Below are positions 49,690 through 58,612 of a stretch of 64,000 bases of DNA, one piece after another. The position numbers and the translations under genes were made by a program. Each line of letters opens with the position of its first letter. Position 1 is the stretch's first letter. The stretch is from Alphaproteobacteria bacterium (GTDB lineage: Bacteria > Pseudomonadota > Alphaproteobacteria > JAJFFI01), in the NCBI GenBank assembly GCA_030066595.1, contig JASJBI010000020.1, positions 1 through 64,000 of the forward strand, written 5' to 3'. The notes beneath the pieces were generated by a model. The model did no database searches and was not told the origin of the DNA. It saw nothing but the letters and a program-made list of their open reading frames with translations.

Positions 49690-51855
49690 TCACGCCGCGG
49701 CGGCCTGGCCTGGCAGTCCGCCGGTCTCGGCGGCGGTTAGCTTCCTGACTGTGGTGGAATCGAGGCCGCGGGCCACCGTTCTGACGGCCTCGCTGTCGAA
49801 CAACTCGACGAGCTCTCCGTTGATGCCCTCGGGGACTGCGCCGTTGAGCAGGTTTTCGATCTGCTCCGCGTGCTTCACCAGATGCTCGGCCAGCAGTGGC
49901 CAGCGCAGCTCCAAGACGGTCCAGCGTACCAGCGTGTCCGGCGGGCTCGAAATATCGGCCATCATCTCAAAACCGAGCCTGAAGCCATACGTGTTCAGCA
50001 ATCGCTTCATGGCTCGCGGGTTGGGTTCCAGCAGCTCGGCATACGCCTGCAGAAAGTGCTCGCGCTTCTTGCGAAGGTCTTTGCTCTGAAGGCGTTGGAA
50101 GGCCACCGTCCCGGCGACGCGCCGCTCGACCGGGTTGGTGATCGCGTCCAGGTGCGCGCGGACCTCGGTGTCCGTCTTCAGCTCGGACATCTTCTGTTGC
50201 TGTTCTCGACGCAGCGTGTCGACGTCGGCCTGTTCTGTCGGCCGCCCCATCAACAGACGATCCCAATAGGCGGCCTGCAGCCGCTTCGACAGGACCGGGA
50301 CCGAGATCGAGAGCTGAAAGATCTTCTCGAGGAACAGGTGGCCCAGCGGGCGGCCCGGCTCCCTGATGGTGCCCTTGAAATCGTCATAGGCCTTTTCGTA
50401 GCTGGTGCAGATCCAGTTGCGGTCGGCGGCCACGACGTAGGCGACCGGCGCCTTGCGGAACAGCGTCTGGATCGTCTGGATCAGCTCGACCACGAAGTCC
50501 GCGTCAGCGCGGTCGAGGTCGTCGACGAACACGGCGACGGGGTGGCCGATCTCGCGCACCAGCTCCTCATAGTGGCGGGTCAGCGGGCGCAGCGGGTCGC
50601 GGCTCAGCTCCAGAAAGGTGCTTGCGGTGCGCGACGAGCCAAGCCGCGTCGTCCGGCCGAATGCGGAAATCCCGCCCCACAGCGTGAACACCGTTGCGAG
50701 GACCGTGAGCACGTCCTTGAATTCCTTGAACTCCGCTCCGGAGAAGGCAAACGCGACCGTGATCGCCCACAGGAGTAAGGCAAAGGCGATGATGTAGGGG
50801 GCCCAGCCGGACCTGAACCGCCAGAGCCGCTCGCTGTTCCTTACCTTTCGGGCGATCGCCGGTTGCATGGTCTGGAGCTGGGCCACCGCCTGCCGATAGA
50901 CCTCGGTGAGCAAGGTCCACCAGGCCGGGCCGTTCTTCTGGTTGCGCCAGGCGTTGTAGTCGACGACCACCCAACGTTTGGCGCCGTCGCCGGACTGCAG
51001 GTCGTCCTTGAGGAAGTTCAGGATCGACGTCTTGCCGGCGCCCCATTTGCCGTGGATATGTACCATGAAGGTGCGGTCCCGGTCCGGGCTCGCGGCGCTG
51101 GCGCCGGTCTTCGAGTCAGCGGCCGGCTCAGGTTCTTCGAACACCTCCCGGATGATGGTCGCAATGGCTTCGGCGACGGCCTTCCGACCCAGGCTGTCTT
51201 CGTGCGCCGGATGATCCGGGTAGAAGGGTGCCAAATCCGCCGGGCGCTGCGAGGGCGGCCGTACGTCGGTCTCCTCCTCGTCCTCCCCCGCGGGCTTCGT
51301 CTCCGCCAAGCGCGCCGTTTCTTCTTCGAAGATCGCCCGGAGGGTCTCGAAATCCTCGGAGCTCATGTCAGGCGGTGTCGCCAGCAGAATCCGCTCCGGC
51401 GCCGTACCAATGTCGATATCTCCGAGCTTTATTGACTGGAGATTGCTTTCGTAGATCGTGTCAAGGGTAGCAATAAGGCTCTCTTCGAGGCTCAACCCGC
51501 CTTCGCCCGTGCCCATCAGGGGGATCCAGAGAATAGGGGCACGAAATTTCCCATGGAGGCTCTCGAGAGCCTTCTTGAGGTTGGAGGTCAGGACATCGCC
51601 GACCCAGAGATCGGGATGCACGGTCGCGACCAGGACCACCGGCGGTTTGCCCTCATATTGGACGACGGCAAAGCCTTCGCTGAGCTTCTCCGGCGACGGG
51701 TAGTCGGGCTCCGTTATGCCAAGGGATTCGAACGCGTGACGGTTCAGGTCGCCCGGGTTTCCGTCCGCGTCGATGGAGGCGAAGACGATGTCGGCTTCCT
51801 TCGGGTGGGCGGGTCCGAACTCGATCGGCAGCGTCGGGTGCTTGCGTTTAGCCAT
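49690..51855 (-). CDS. Macro-like domain plus KAP P-loop NTPase
   Basis: The ATG at 51855 (GGGGAGAG upstream) gives 721 residues. Residues ~60-165 resemble a macro domain, with PILWIPLMGTGEGGLSLEE as the phosphate-loop-like segment (inference). From 265: Walker A HGKWGAGKTS (Lys275), two membrane helices at about 353-371 and 382-399, then Walker B VAVFVDDLDRAD (Asp445, Asp446), the DDLDR hallmark of KAP ATPases, in which membrane helices between the Walker motifs are typical. KAP proteins include PifA, which aborts phage growth. The position, next to a rearranged icmF end and a DUF1353 gene, suits an accessory defence gene. No partner effector is visible. Confidence 0.82.
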   Translation of the reverse strand: MAKRKHPTLPIEFGPAHPKEADIVFASIDADGNPGDLNRHAFESLGITEPDYPSPEKLSEGFAVVQYEGKPPVVLVATVHPDLWVGDVLTSNLKKALESLHGKFRAPILWIPLMGTGEGGLSLEESLIATLDTIYESNLQSIKLGDIDIGTAPERILLATPPDMSSEDFETLRAIFEEETARLAETKPAGEDEEETDVRPPSQRPADLAPFYPDHPAHEDSLGRKAVAEAIATIIREVFEEPEPAADSKTGASAASPDRDRTFMVHIHGKWGAGKTSILNFLKDDLQSGDGAKRWVVVDYNAWRNQKNGPAWWTLLTEVYRQAVAQLQTMQPAIARKVRNSERLWRFRSGWAPYIIAFALLLWAITVAFAFSGAEFKEFKDVLTVLATVFTLWGGISAFGRTTRLGSSRTASTFLELSRDPLRPLTRHYEELVREIGHPVAVFVDDLDRADADFVVELIQTIQTLFRKAPVAYVVAADRNWICTSYEKAYDDFKGTIREPGRPLGHLFLEKIFQLSISVPVLSKRLQAAYWDRLLMGRPTEQADVDTLRREQQQKMSELKTDTEVRAHLDAITNPVERRVAGTVAFQRLQSKDLRKKREHFLQAYAELLEPNPRAMKRLLNTYGFRLGFEMMADISSPPDTLVRWTVLELRWPLLAEHLVKHAEQIENLLNGAVPEGINGELVELFDSEAVRTVARGLDSTTVRKLTAAETGGLPGQAAAA

Positions 51856-51902
51856 CGCGGCTCTCCCCACACATCTTAACCGGACTGGGCTGTATCAGAT
51901 GT

Positions 51903-51932
51903 GGCAATAGTCACCAGTACGTCCCTATTGCC
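51903..51932. promoter_or_regulatory. Inverted repeat upstream of the KAP gene
   Basis: GGCAATAG (51903-51910), 14 bases, CTATTGCC (51925-51932). It lies ~50-80 bases before the KAP NTPase start, so it could be an operator; it could also be chance. Confidence 0.4.
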
Positions 51933-52066
51933 TCAACCGGAATTTCGCCTCGGCAGTGGCCGACGAGAGCTTGTCCATTCCTAAGCTGCTTGCGACCGGG
52001 CAGCGCCGGCGAGCGCAAGAGCGGGCAGGATCGTGAGATGGCGGCGGACCAATGCTAGGGCGCCGA

Positions 52067-52558
52067 TCACACCGCCCCGCCGTCAACCAGGTCCAGCGGC
52101 AGGGACGAGGGCGCCTTGACGACGCGCATGGCGAAGGAGCTCTTGACGTCCTTGACGCCCGGCAGCTTGAGGATGGTCTCGATCAGGAGCCGGGAATAGG
52201 CGTCCAGGTCCGGCGCGACCACCTCGAGCAGGAAATCCGCCTCGCCCGAGACGATGTAGCAGGCGACCACCTCCGGGCAGTCGCGCACCGCCTCCTCGAA
52301 GTCCTGGCGCGCCGCGTCGTTGTGCCAGCCGACGGAGACGCTGACGAAGGCGGTCAGCCCGAGCCCGACGCGGGAGCGGTCGAGCCGGGCGCCATAGCCC
52401 GCGATCACGCCGGTCTCCTCGAGCCGACGCACCCGGCGCAGGCAGGGGGTGGGTGACAGGCCGACCCGCTCGGCCAGCGCCACATTGGTCAGCCGGCCGT
52501 CCCTCTGGAGGGCGGTCAGGATGCCGCGGTCGAAACCGTCCACTTTGGGTTTTGGCAT
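52067..52558 (-). CDS. Lrp/AsnC-family regulator
   Basis: 163 residues: an N-terminal helix-turn-helix (ILTALQRDGRLTNVALAERV, GLSPTPCLRRVRRLEETGV) and a C-terminal RAM domain (DCPEVVACYIVSGEADFLLEV). These regulators sense amino acids. It is divergent from the amino acid dehydrogenase at 52700 (141-base gap), so it most likely controls that gene in response to branched-chain amino acids, as BkdR-type proteins do. Confidence 0.93.
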   Translation of the reverse strand: MPKPKVDGFDRGILTALQRDGRLTNVALAERVGLSPTPCLRRVRRLEETGVIAGYGARLDRSRVGLGLTAFVSVSVGWHNDAARQDFEEAVRDCPEVVACYIVSGEADFLLEVVAPDLDAYSRLLIETILKLPGVKDVKSSFAMRVVKAPSSLPLDLVDGGAV

Positions 52559-52699
52559 GTTTCGCTCAATTGGGTCTGTTAATGAGGAAATCTGAGTCGA
52601 TTTTTGCCAATCCGCGCGCCAATATGCAAGGAAATGCCTTCGGAGTTGGCCTAAGCTTGTCCGCCGTCAAAGCTGGACAGTGGCCAGGGAGGGAGCCTG

Positions 52700-53755
52700 A
52701 TGAGCGTGTTCGACCACCCCGAATTCGAGGATCACGAGCAGGTCGTCTTCGTCCACGACCGGGACGCCGGGCTCACCGCGATCATCGCCGTGCACGACAG
52801 CACCCTCGGGCCCGCCGGCGGCGGGGTACGCTTCCATCCCTATACCAGCAGCGATGACGCGCTCACCGACGTGCTCCGGCTCAGCAAGGCCATGACCTGG
52901 AAGATGGCGCTGGCCGACCTGCCTTTCGGCGGGGGCAAGTCGGTGATCCTGGGCGATCCCACGCGGGACAAGACGGCGGCCCTGTTCGAGGCGTTCGGCC
53001 GCGCGATGGATCTGTTGGGCGGCCGCTACATCTGCGGCGAGGATGTCGGCACCACGCCGGAGGACATGGCGGTGATCCACCGCCGGACGCGGCACGTGGC
53101 CGGCCGGCCCGACACCACCGGCGACACCTCGCCCGCGACCGGCCACGGCGTGTTCCAGGCGATCCGCGCCGCCGTGGCCCGAAAGCTCGGCCGGGACAGC
53201 CTCGCCGGCGTGCGGGTCGCGGTGCAGGGGGCGGGCAACGTGGGCCGCTATCTCTGCCGCCACCTGGCCGAGGCAGGGGCCGAGATCCTGGTCGCCGACG
53301 TGAACCCGGCCGCGGTCGCGGCGGTGGTCTCGGACTTCGGCGCCCGGGCGGTGCCCGCAGAAGGGATCGTCACGGCCGAGGCGGACGTGCTGGCGCCCTG
53401 TGCCTTGGGCGGGGTCATCAATGACGACACGATCGATGAGATCCGGGCGGAGATCGTTTGCGGCGGCGCCAACAACCAGCTGGCCGAGGCGCGGCACGGC
53501 CAGGCGCTGCACGACCGGGGCATCCTGTTCGTGCCGGACTATGTGTCCAATTGTGGCGGCGCGATCAGCGGCACCAGCTATTTCCTGGGCCGGGACGGGG
53601 CCGAGGTGACCCGCCGGCTGGACGCCATCTACGACACCTGCCTGCGGCTCTTCGAAATCGCCGAGCGCGAGGGCCTCACCACCGACGAGGCGGCGCTGCG
53701 CCTGGCCCGCCGGAAGATCGCCGAGAAGCGCGGGGGCACAGCCCGGGCGGCGTGA
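52700..53755 (+). CDS. Leu/Phe/Val dehydrogenase
   Basis: 351 residues, the length of octameric leucine/valine/phenylalanine dehydrogenases. Lys68 and Lys80 in TWKMALADLPFGGGKS are the substrate and catalytic lysines, and VAVQGAGNVGRYL is the NAD-binding loop. It reversibly deaminates branched-chain (or aromatic) amino acids to 2-oxo acids. The ATG has a GGGAGG site. Divergent Lrp gene upstream, LysE exporter downstream: an amino acid module. Exact substrate is unresolved. Confidence 0.9.
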   Translation: MSVFDHPEFEDHEQVVFVHDRDAGLTAIIAVHDSTLGPAGGGVRFHPYTSSDDALTDVLRLSKAMTWKMALADLPFGGGKSVILGDPTRDKTAALFEAFGRAMDLLGGRYICGEDVGTTPEDMAVIHRRTRHVAGRPDTTGDTSPATGHGVFQAIRAAVARKLGRDSLAGVRVAVQGAGNVGRYLCRHLAEAGAEILVADVNPAAVAAVVSDFGARAVPAEGIVTAEADVLAPCALGGVINDDTIDEIRAEIVCGGANNQLAEARHGQALHDRGILFVPDYVSNCGGAISGTSYFLGRDGAEVTRRLDAIYDTCLRLFEIAEREGLTTDEAALRLARRKIAEKRGGTARAA

Positions 53756-53875
53756 GGCGGCGGCCAGGACGGGCCTTGAGCCTCGCGCATGGCTGCCTTG
53801 CTCGGATGCGGTGGTTCCGCCCTGGACGTGGCTCTATGATCGCCAGCCAGCGACGCTGATCAGGGAAGGAGAGCC

Positions 53876-54514
53876 ATGCCGGAAACCCTCGATCCCGGGC
53901 ACTGGACCGCATTCTTCGTCATCGCCGGCGTCTGGGCGGTGACGGTGATCAGCCCCGGCCCCAACTTTATCGCCACCGTGCACGCGGCCCTGTCCCAGTC
54001 GCGGGGCACGGGGATCTGGGTCTCTCTCGGCATCATGCTCGGCACCACGGTGTGGGCGACGGCAAGCCTTGCGGGCCTGGCCCTGCTGTTCCAGCAGGCG
54101 GCCTGGCTCTACACCCTGGTCAAGTTCGCGGGCGCGGCCTACCTGATCTATCTCGGCGTGCGCATGATCCGCTCCGCCCGCAGCAAGGTCCAGGTCCCCG
54201 CCGCACCGGGGCCGGGGATGACCCCCGTCCAGGCCTTCCGGCGCGGGCTCCTGACCGATCTCGCCAACCCCAAGGCGGCCGCCTTCTTTGCCAGCCTGTT
54301 CGCCGTCACCGTGCCGCCGGCCGCCCCGCTCTGGTACGACGCGGCCGTGGTGGTCATGGTGGTGATCATCGCCGGCGCCTGGTACGCGCTGATGGCCTGC
54401 GTCATGACCCTCAACCCCGTGGCCACCCTCTACCGCAGGGCCCAGCGGGCGGTTGCCTATGTCACCGGCGCGCTGTTCATGGCGATCGGGGTCAGATTGG
54501 CGGCGGAGCGCTAG
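53876..54514 (+). CDS. LysE-family amino acid exporter
   Basis: 212 residues with six hydrophobic helices. The motif TVISPGPNFIATVHAALSQSRG near the start and GLLTDLANPKAAAFFASLF in the middle are diagnostic of LysE/RhtB exporters. It exports amino acids or derivatives across the inner membrane. It follows the dehydrogenase by 120 bases in the same direction. Confidence 0.92.
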   Translation: MPETLDPGHWTAFFVIAGVWAVTVISPGPNFIATVHAALSQSRGTGIWVSLGIMLGTTVWATASLAGLALLFQQAAWLYTLVKFAGAAYLIYLGVRMIRSARSKVQVPAAPGPGMTPVQAFRRGLLTDLANPKAAAFFASLFAVTVPPAAPLWYDAAVVVMVVIIAGAWYALMACVMTLNPVATLYRRAQRAVAYVTGALFMAIGVRLAAER

Positions 54515-54605
54515 GGATCGGTTACACGAGCGCAAAGCAGGGCAGGCGTCGCGTCTCCCGCGGACCAGCCGACGCCTTTGGCTCGGGCAACCTTCGGAAA
54601 CCTGC

Positions 54606-55007
54606 CTACTTTAGGCAGGGCGCGACGATGAAGCCGCACTGCTCGCCCTGGGTAACCAGCCCGCCGGTCCGTCCGGCGTAGCGCAGACCCTGCACCCGGT
54701 CGCCCCTGATCACGAAGGTGGCCTCGCAGTAGCGCTTTTTCTCGAGCGCGAGTTGCAGGGCGGTGTTGTCCAGTGACCTGCGCGAAGCGAGTTCACCTTC
54801 CGGCGAGGCAAAGCGGAGATAGGTCAGGTATTCGAACTCGCCCTCCTGTCGGGTCCGATCGGGCTTGCCGGCGCAGGCCAGGATCTCGGCCTTGCGCTTG
54901 CCGACCAAGTCGCTCTGGGCCTGCTTGGCGTCGCCGATCCGCCACAAGGCGCACCCGGCGAGCAGGAGCGGCAACAGCGCCAGTGCACAGATCGATGACG
55001 GCTTCAT
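54606..55007 (-). CDS. Lipoprotein of unknown function
   Basis: The ATG at 55007 has AGGAGG upstream; a longer frame is open but not convincing. 133 residues with lipobox LLLAGC (Cys19). The mature part resembles the small outer-membrane lipoprotein fold of the SmpA/OmlA type (KRKAEILACAGKPDRTRQEGE is the usual G-x-P loop), with GDRVQGLRYAG near the end and two further Cys. Its role is unknown. Confidence 0.7.
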   Translation of the reverse strand: MKPSSICALALLPLLLAGCALWRIGDAKQAQSDLVGKRKAEILACAGKPDRTRQEGEFEYLTYLRFASPEGELASRRSLDNTALQLALEKKRYCEATFVIRGDRVQGLRYAGRTGGLVTQGEQCGFIVAPCLK

Positions 55008-55361
55008 AGGGGGGCCTCCTCTGACCTTGGATGCGCGTGTCCCCAGCAGCGATCGGGACGGATCGGAGGGCGGATGGGCGTTTGCCTGCCCGCTCCCCTT
55101 GTCGGCGCTGCTACCCGGACAATGTGCGGAGTTGGGGCAGCGCGTCAAGTCTGCCAATCGGCAGGCAAGCCAGCGGCAACCTGTCGCAGCCCACTTCCGT
55201 GCGTCTCTCATACGTGCCCGCAGATTGCCGTACGTCTCCTGCTAGACGCTTGACATGGCGCAGCTATTTCTCAGCCCGATGGGATTCCGGCGGCCGGTGC
55301 CGGCTGCGCCCCGGTGCCCCGGCCGACCCCTCGGCGGATCAGCCTGAGCCGCCTGGAAAGC

Positions 55362-55390
55362 TTGAATTTTGTGCGGCGCAAAACTATATT
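55362..55390 (+). promoter_or_regulatory. Sigma70-type promoter of infA
   Basis: TTGAAT (55362-55367), 17-base spacer, TATATT (55385-55390). It would give a 5' leader of about 150 bases before the infA ATG. Confidence 0.65.
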
Positions 55391-55404
55391 TAGCCTGACG
55401 ATAA

Positions 55405-55420
55405 GGCTGGTATACCAGCC
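55405..55420. repeat. Perfect 16-base palindrome in the infA leader
   Basis: GGCTGGTATACCAGCC reads the same on both strands, just after the predicted start of transcription. It could be an operator or fold as an RNA hairpin with no loop beyond the central bases. Confidence 0.7.
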
Positions 55421-55546
55421 GAGGGAGTCTCTTGGGTCCACCCGAGAGTCACGGAGACCAATCGGTAACCACAAACGGATGCGTGTGCCGCGGCGCGGCC
55501 CAGTGCGCGCCGAGGGACGAATGTGCGTCCTTTTGATTGAGGTAGT

Positions 55547-55765
55547 ATGGCGAAGGAAGATCTGTTCGAAATGGCCGGCACGGTGTTGGAACTGCTGCCC
55601 AACGCGATGTTCCGAGTCCGGCTCGAGAACGAGCACGAGATCATTGCCCACACGGCCGGGAAGCTGCGCAAGAACCGAATCAGGGTCTTGGCCGGCGACC
55701 GGGTCGATGTGCAGATGACGCCCTACGACCTCTCCAAGGGTCGGATCATTTACCGGCACAAGTAA
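55547..55765 (+). CDS. infA: Translation initiation factor IF-1
   Basis: 72 residues, the exact family length, starting [19 protein letters not shown] and containing [18 protein letters not shown] and [12 protein letters not shown]. It is a single OB-fold that binds the ribosomal A site during initiation. A tiny zinc-ribbon gene follows after 13 bases. Confidence 0.98.
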   Translation: MAKEDLFEMAGTVLELLPNAMFRVRLENEHEIIAHTAGKLRKNRIRVLAGDRVDVQMTPYDLSKGRIIYRHK

Positions 55766-55778
55766 CGGCAGAAAGAGA

Positions 55779-55937
55779 ATGCAGACAAATACCGAGACAG
55801 AAGAGAGGACGGTAGAGGCCAAGCCCCAGGCGAAGGTCCGCAACTGCTTGATGTGCGGACAGAAGTTCGAGTCGGACGGGCCGCATCATCGGATTTGCCC
55901 GAAGTGCAAGAGCACGGAGGCCTGGCGCCGCGGCTGA
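55779..55937 (+). CDS. Small zinc-ribbon protein
   Basis: 52 residues. An acidic N-terminal tail is followed by NCLMCGQKF and ICPKCKSTEAW: four cysteines (23, 26, 40, 43) in a C-x2-C-x13-C-x2-C arrangement that should bind one zinc. AGAAAGAG upstream and the 13-base gap after infA suggest co-transcription. It is shorter than most gene-finders report. I do not know its function; the ribosome or nucleic acid is a natural guess. Confidence 0.75.
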   Translation: MQTNTETEERTVEAKPQAKVRNCLMCGQKFESDGPHHRICPKCKSTEAWRRG

Positions 55938-55974
55938 CGAAGCAGCCGTCGAACGGCCAAGGACATCGGCGCCG

Positions 55975-56580
55975 CTACCAGGATCGCACGCGGCCCGTAT
56001 CGATATGGATGAAGTCTGGCTTCGGGTAGTATCCGACGCCTCCGGCCTTGAGGCGCTTGGCCGCCCGGACCAAGTGCTTGAGTTCGCTCCCCGGCAGACG
56101 GACATCCACGGCCATGCCGCGCATGTGCAGGCTCCGCTTGGCGACGCCGTTGCTGTGCTGGCGTAGGCTGGCGTTGGTCTTTGGCGAGCGATAGCCGGAA
56201 ATGATGTGGAACGGCGCGTCGCTGTCCATCTTGCGCCGCAGGGCGTAGAGGAAATCGAACAGGCGCAGATCGATGGCGGCAACCTCGTCCGTGCGCCAGT
56301 CGCGCAGGATCTGGTTGATGACCTGCCGCCCGTCCTCGAGATAGCGTCCATCCGCCCAATAGGTCGCCGAGAGGGTCTCGCCCGTATGGGTGTGATGGAA
56401 GCTGAGGGTCCGCTCCGGGCCTTCAACCGTCTTCGCGGCAGCGCCCAGCGGGCTCAGGCCCAGCGCCAACGCGCCGCCTGCCTGAAGCAGGCGCCGGCGG
56501 CTCAGTGCCCAGCTCGGAGGCGTCGTGTCGTGCAAATGCAAACCCCTTGAATTTCGTGCGCGGCCGACCGGTTTGCCCAT
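55975..56580 (-). CDS. DUF882/YcbK-like cell wall peptidase
   Basis: 201 residues. A twin-arginine signal LSRRRLLQAGGALALGLS directs folded export. The mature domain has GYRSPKTNASLR, RSLHMRGMAVDVRL and FIHIDTGRVR, the zinc ligands of the M15/DUF882 family (D-Ala-D-Ala metallopeptidase fold). It probably trims peptidoglycan. It is transcribed in the same direction as the L,D-transpeptidase gene, 144 bases upstream. Confidence 0.88.
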   Translation of the reverse strand: MGKPVGRARNSRGLHLHDTTPPSWALSRRRLLQAGGALALGLSPLGAAAKTVEGPERTLSFHHTHTGETLSATYWADGRYLEDGRQVINQILRDWRTDEVAAIDLRLFDFLYALRRKMDSDAPFHIISGYRSPKTNASLRQHSNGVAKRSLHMRGMAVDVRLPGSELKHLVRAAKRLKAGGVGYYPKPDFIHIDTGRVRSW

Positions 56581-56724
56581 TTGGGGTGAGGTCGCGGGAC
56601 CCTAGCATATCCCCTGACCCGCAAGCCAGGCGGCGATTGCCAAGCGATCTGATGCGAGGCTATCCCGACGGCGTTGACATCTCGTTAACCTCTGACCCCC
56701 CGACGTCGGGCTCCGCGGAATCGC

Positions 56725-58356
56725 TCACGGCAGGTTTCGCGCCCGGTCGAGCGCCCCGGCGAGCCGTTCGTCCCGGTCATAGATATCGGGGCGGAAGTTG
56801 ATCGTGCCGTTCTTGTTGGCCCAGGCGGTCAGATAGGTCAGATAGACGGGAATGGGCTCTTGCAGGCGCACGATCTGGCGCTCGCCGCTGGCCACCACCT
56901 CGTCGATCTGCTGCCGATCCCATCCGCCCTGCGGCTCGAGCAAGAGTTCGGCCAAGTCCAGCGGGTTCTCGACCCGGATACAGCCATGGCTGAAGCTGCG
57001 TACCGTCCGGTTGAACAGGCTCTTTGAGGGCGTGTCGTGCAGATAGATGCTGTGCCGGTTGGGGAACATGAACTTGACCCGGCCGAGCGCATTGTCGTCG
57101 CCGGCGTCCTGGCGCAGCTTGTAGCGAAACGAGCTGCCTTTGATCTGCGACCAGTTCACGCTCATCGGCTCGACCTCGGTGGCGTTGGCGCTCCAGTCGG
57201 ACAACACCCGGATGTTCTTCTGGCGCAGATAGCCGGGATCCTTCTTGATTTTCGGCAGCAGTTCCTTGCGCGCGATCGAGGGCGGCACGTGCCAGTACGG
57301 GTTCAGCACCAGATAGGTCATCTTGGCGCTCATCACCGGGGTGCGGTGGAAGGGCTTGCCGACCACGACCCGGGTCACGTGTATGGTCTTCGGCCCGTCG
57401 ACGACCTTGAGCTCGAAATCCGCCATGTTCACAAAGACATACTTCCGACCCAGCTCGTCCGGCATCCACCGCCGACGCTCCATGTTGAGCTCCATCTGCC
57501 TGACGCGCCGCTGCGCCGGCACGTTGAGCGCGGCCACGGTCTTCTTGCCCACGGCGCCGTCCGGGGTGAGGCCGTGGTGCGCCTGGAAGGCGACAACGGC
57601 CTCCTTGAGCGCTTCGTCGTAGACCTCGGGTGCGCCGCCGTCCGCCGCCATGTAGCCGCCCTTGACCAGGCGCTCGCGCAGTTGAGCGACGCGCGGGTCG
57701 GTCATGCCTGGCTTGAGCGTGTCGCCGCCGTCGACCGGGTTCCAGCCACCCCGGTCGGCGATCTCCCGGTATTTGGCGAGTGCGGCCCTCAAGCGCCGAT
57801 ACTGCGGCGTGTCCGGGGCAAGCCCCTCGAGATAGGCGGCGAGATCGGAAGCCTGCGTCGCCTCGGTGAGGAGCTGAAAGGGGTCGACCTCCTTGGGTTC
57901 GATGAAGACCTCCTTGTCCACTTCGGTGGGGACCAGCCGCCCCGAGGCGAGGTCGTTGCCGTATTCGAGGACGGCCCGGCTCAGACGAACGTCGAGCTCC
58001 GCCCGGATCGGATCCGAATCGGCGTCGAGCAGGGATACGATCTCGTTGGTCGCGTAGTCGGCCGGCTCGAGGCCGTGGTCTTCGGCATTGACCAAGTGTT
58101 TGACCAAGGCCCGCGCCCGGACCCCGGGCCGGTCGTGTTCGATCCAGGCCGGCTCGAACTGCCGCGCCTCGTAAAAGCGCTGCAGCGTAAGCAGCTCTGG
58201 TCCAGGATTGCCGCTGGTCGCCTCGGCGCTGAGCCGTTCTTCGATCAGGGCCGAGAAATGCCCTGCCCAAGCCGTCCCGGGGAAGCCCGCGACAATGGCC
58301 CAGAGGACGAAAGCCAGGGAATTATTGCGGAACACAGCCCATACGGTCGCGATCAT
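56725..58356 (-). CDS. YcbB-like L,D-transpeptidase
   Basis: 543 residues. An N-terminal hydrophobic signal (FVLWAIVAGFPGTAWA), a helical YcbB-type domain, a peptidoglycan-binding domain (AVVAFQAHHGLTPDGAVGKK), and the catalytic YkuD domain with SHGCIRVENP (Cys459). It makes 3-3 cross-links in peptidoglycan or attaches proteins to it. The divergent LdtR-like gene at 58613 is its probable regulator. Confidence 0.93.
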   Translation of the reverse strand: MIATVWAVFRNNSLAFVLWAIVAGFPGTAWAGHFSALIEERLSAEATSGNPGPELLTLQRFYEARQFEPAWIEHDRPGVRARALVKHLVNAEDHGLEPADYATNEIVSLLDADSDPIRAELDVRLSRAVLEYGNDLASGRLVPTEVDKEVFIEPKEVDPFQLLTEATQASDLAAYLEGLAPDTPQYRRLRAALAKYREIADRGGWNPVDGGDTLKPGMTDPRVAQLRERLVKGGYMAADGGAPEVYDEALKEAVVAFQAHHGLTPDGAVGKKTVAALNVPAQRRVRQMELNMERRRWMPDELGRKYVFVNMADFELKVVDGPKTIHVTRVVVGKPFHRTPVMSAKMTYLVLNPYWHVPPSIARKELLPKIKKDPGYLRQKNIRVLSDWSANATEVEPMSVNWSQIKGSSFRYKLRQDAGDDNALGRVKFMFPNRHSIYLHDTPSKSLFNRTVRSFSHGCIRVENPLDLAELLLEPQGGWDRQQIDEVVASGERQIVRLQEPIPVYLTYLTAWANKNGTINFRPDIYDRDERLAGALDRARNLP

Positions 58357-58612
58357 GCCGTCCGGTCCCCTCCTCTAGAGCGCTGCGCGCTCCAATCCGA
58401 ACACCCCGCGTCCGCCGGACTATAGCCCGCGCCGCCGAGCTGGGCGAGAGGCTCTCGAAACTCAGCCTCTGAGCATGAATAATTTCCTATTTCCCGCTGG
58501 TTTTCTCGATGACGTCAGCCCGAATAAAGACCTTGTTAACTCTCGGCCGGGTATCTTGCTCAATGAAATCAGCATTCTGTCCCCAGCCAGGTCCGGACGG
58601 ACCCCAACGTGA

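Larger units (their letters stand above)
55008..55546. other. 539-base gap before infA
   Basis: No gene is convincing. The right part holds the infA promoter (55362-55390), a perfect 16-base palindrome (55405-55420) and a leader of about 150 bases. The left ~300 bases show nothing I can name. Confidence 0.6.

Noticed and set aside
48884..51870. Prophage or integrative element
   Set aside because: DUF1353 and the duplicated icmF end hint at mobility, but there is no integrase, capsid, transposase or exact direct repeat.
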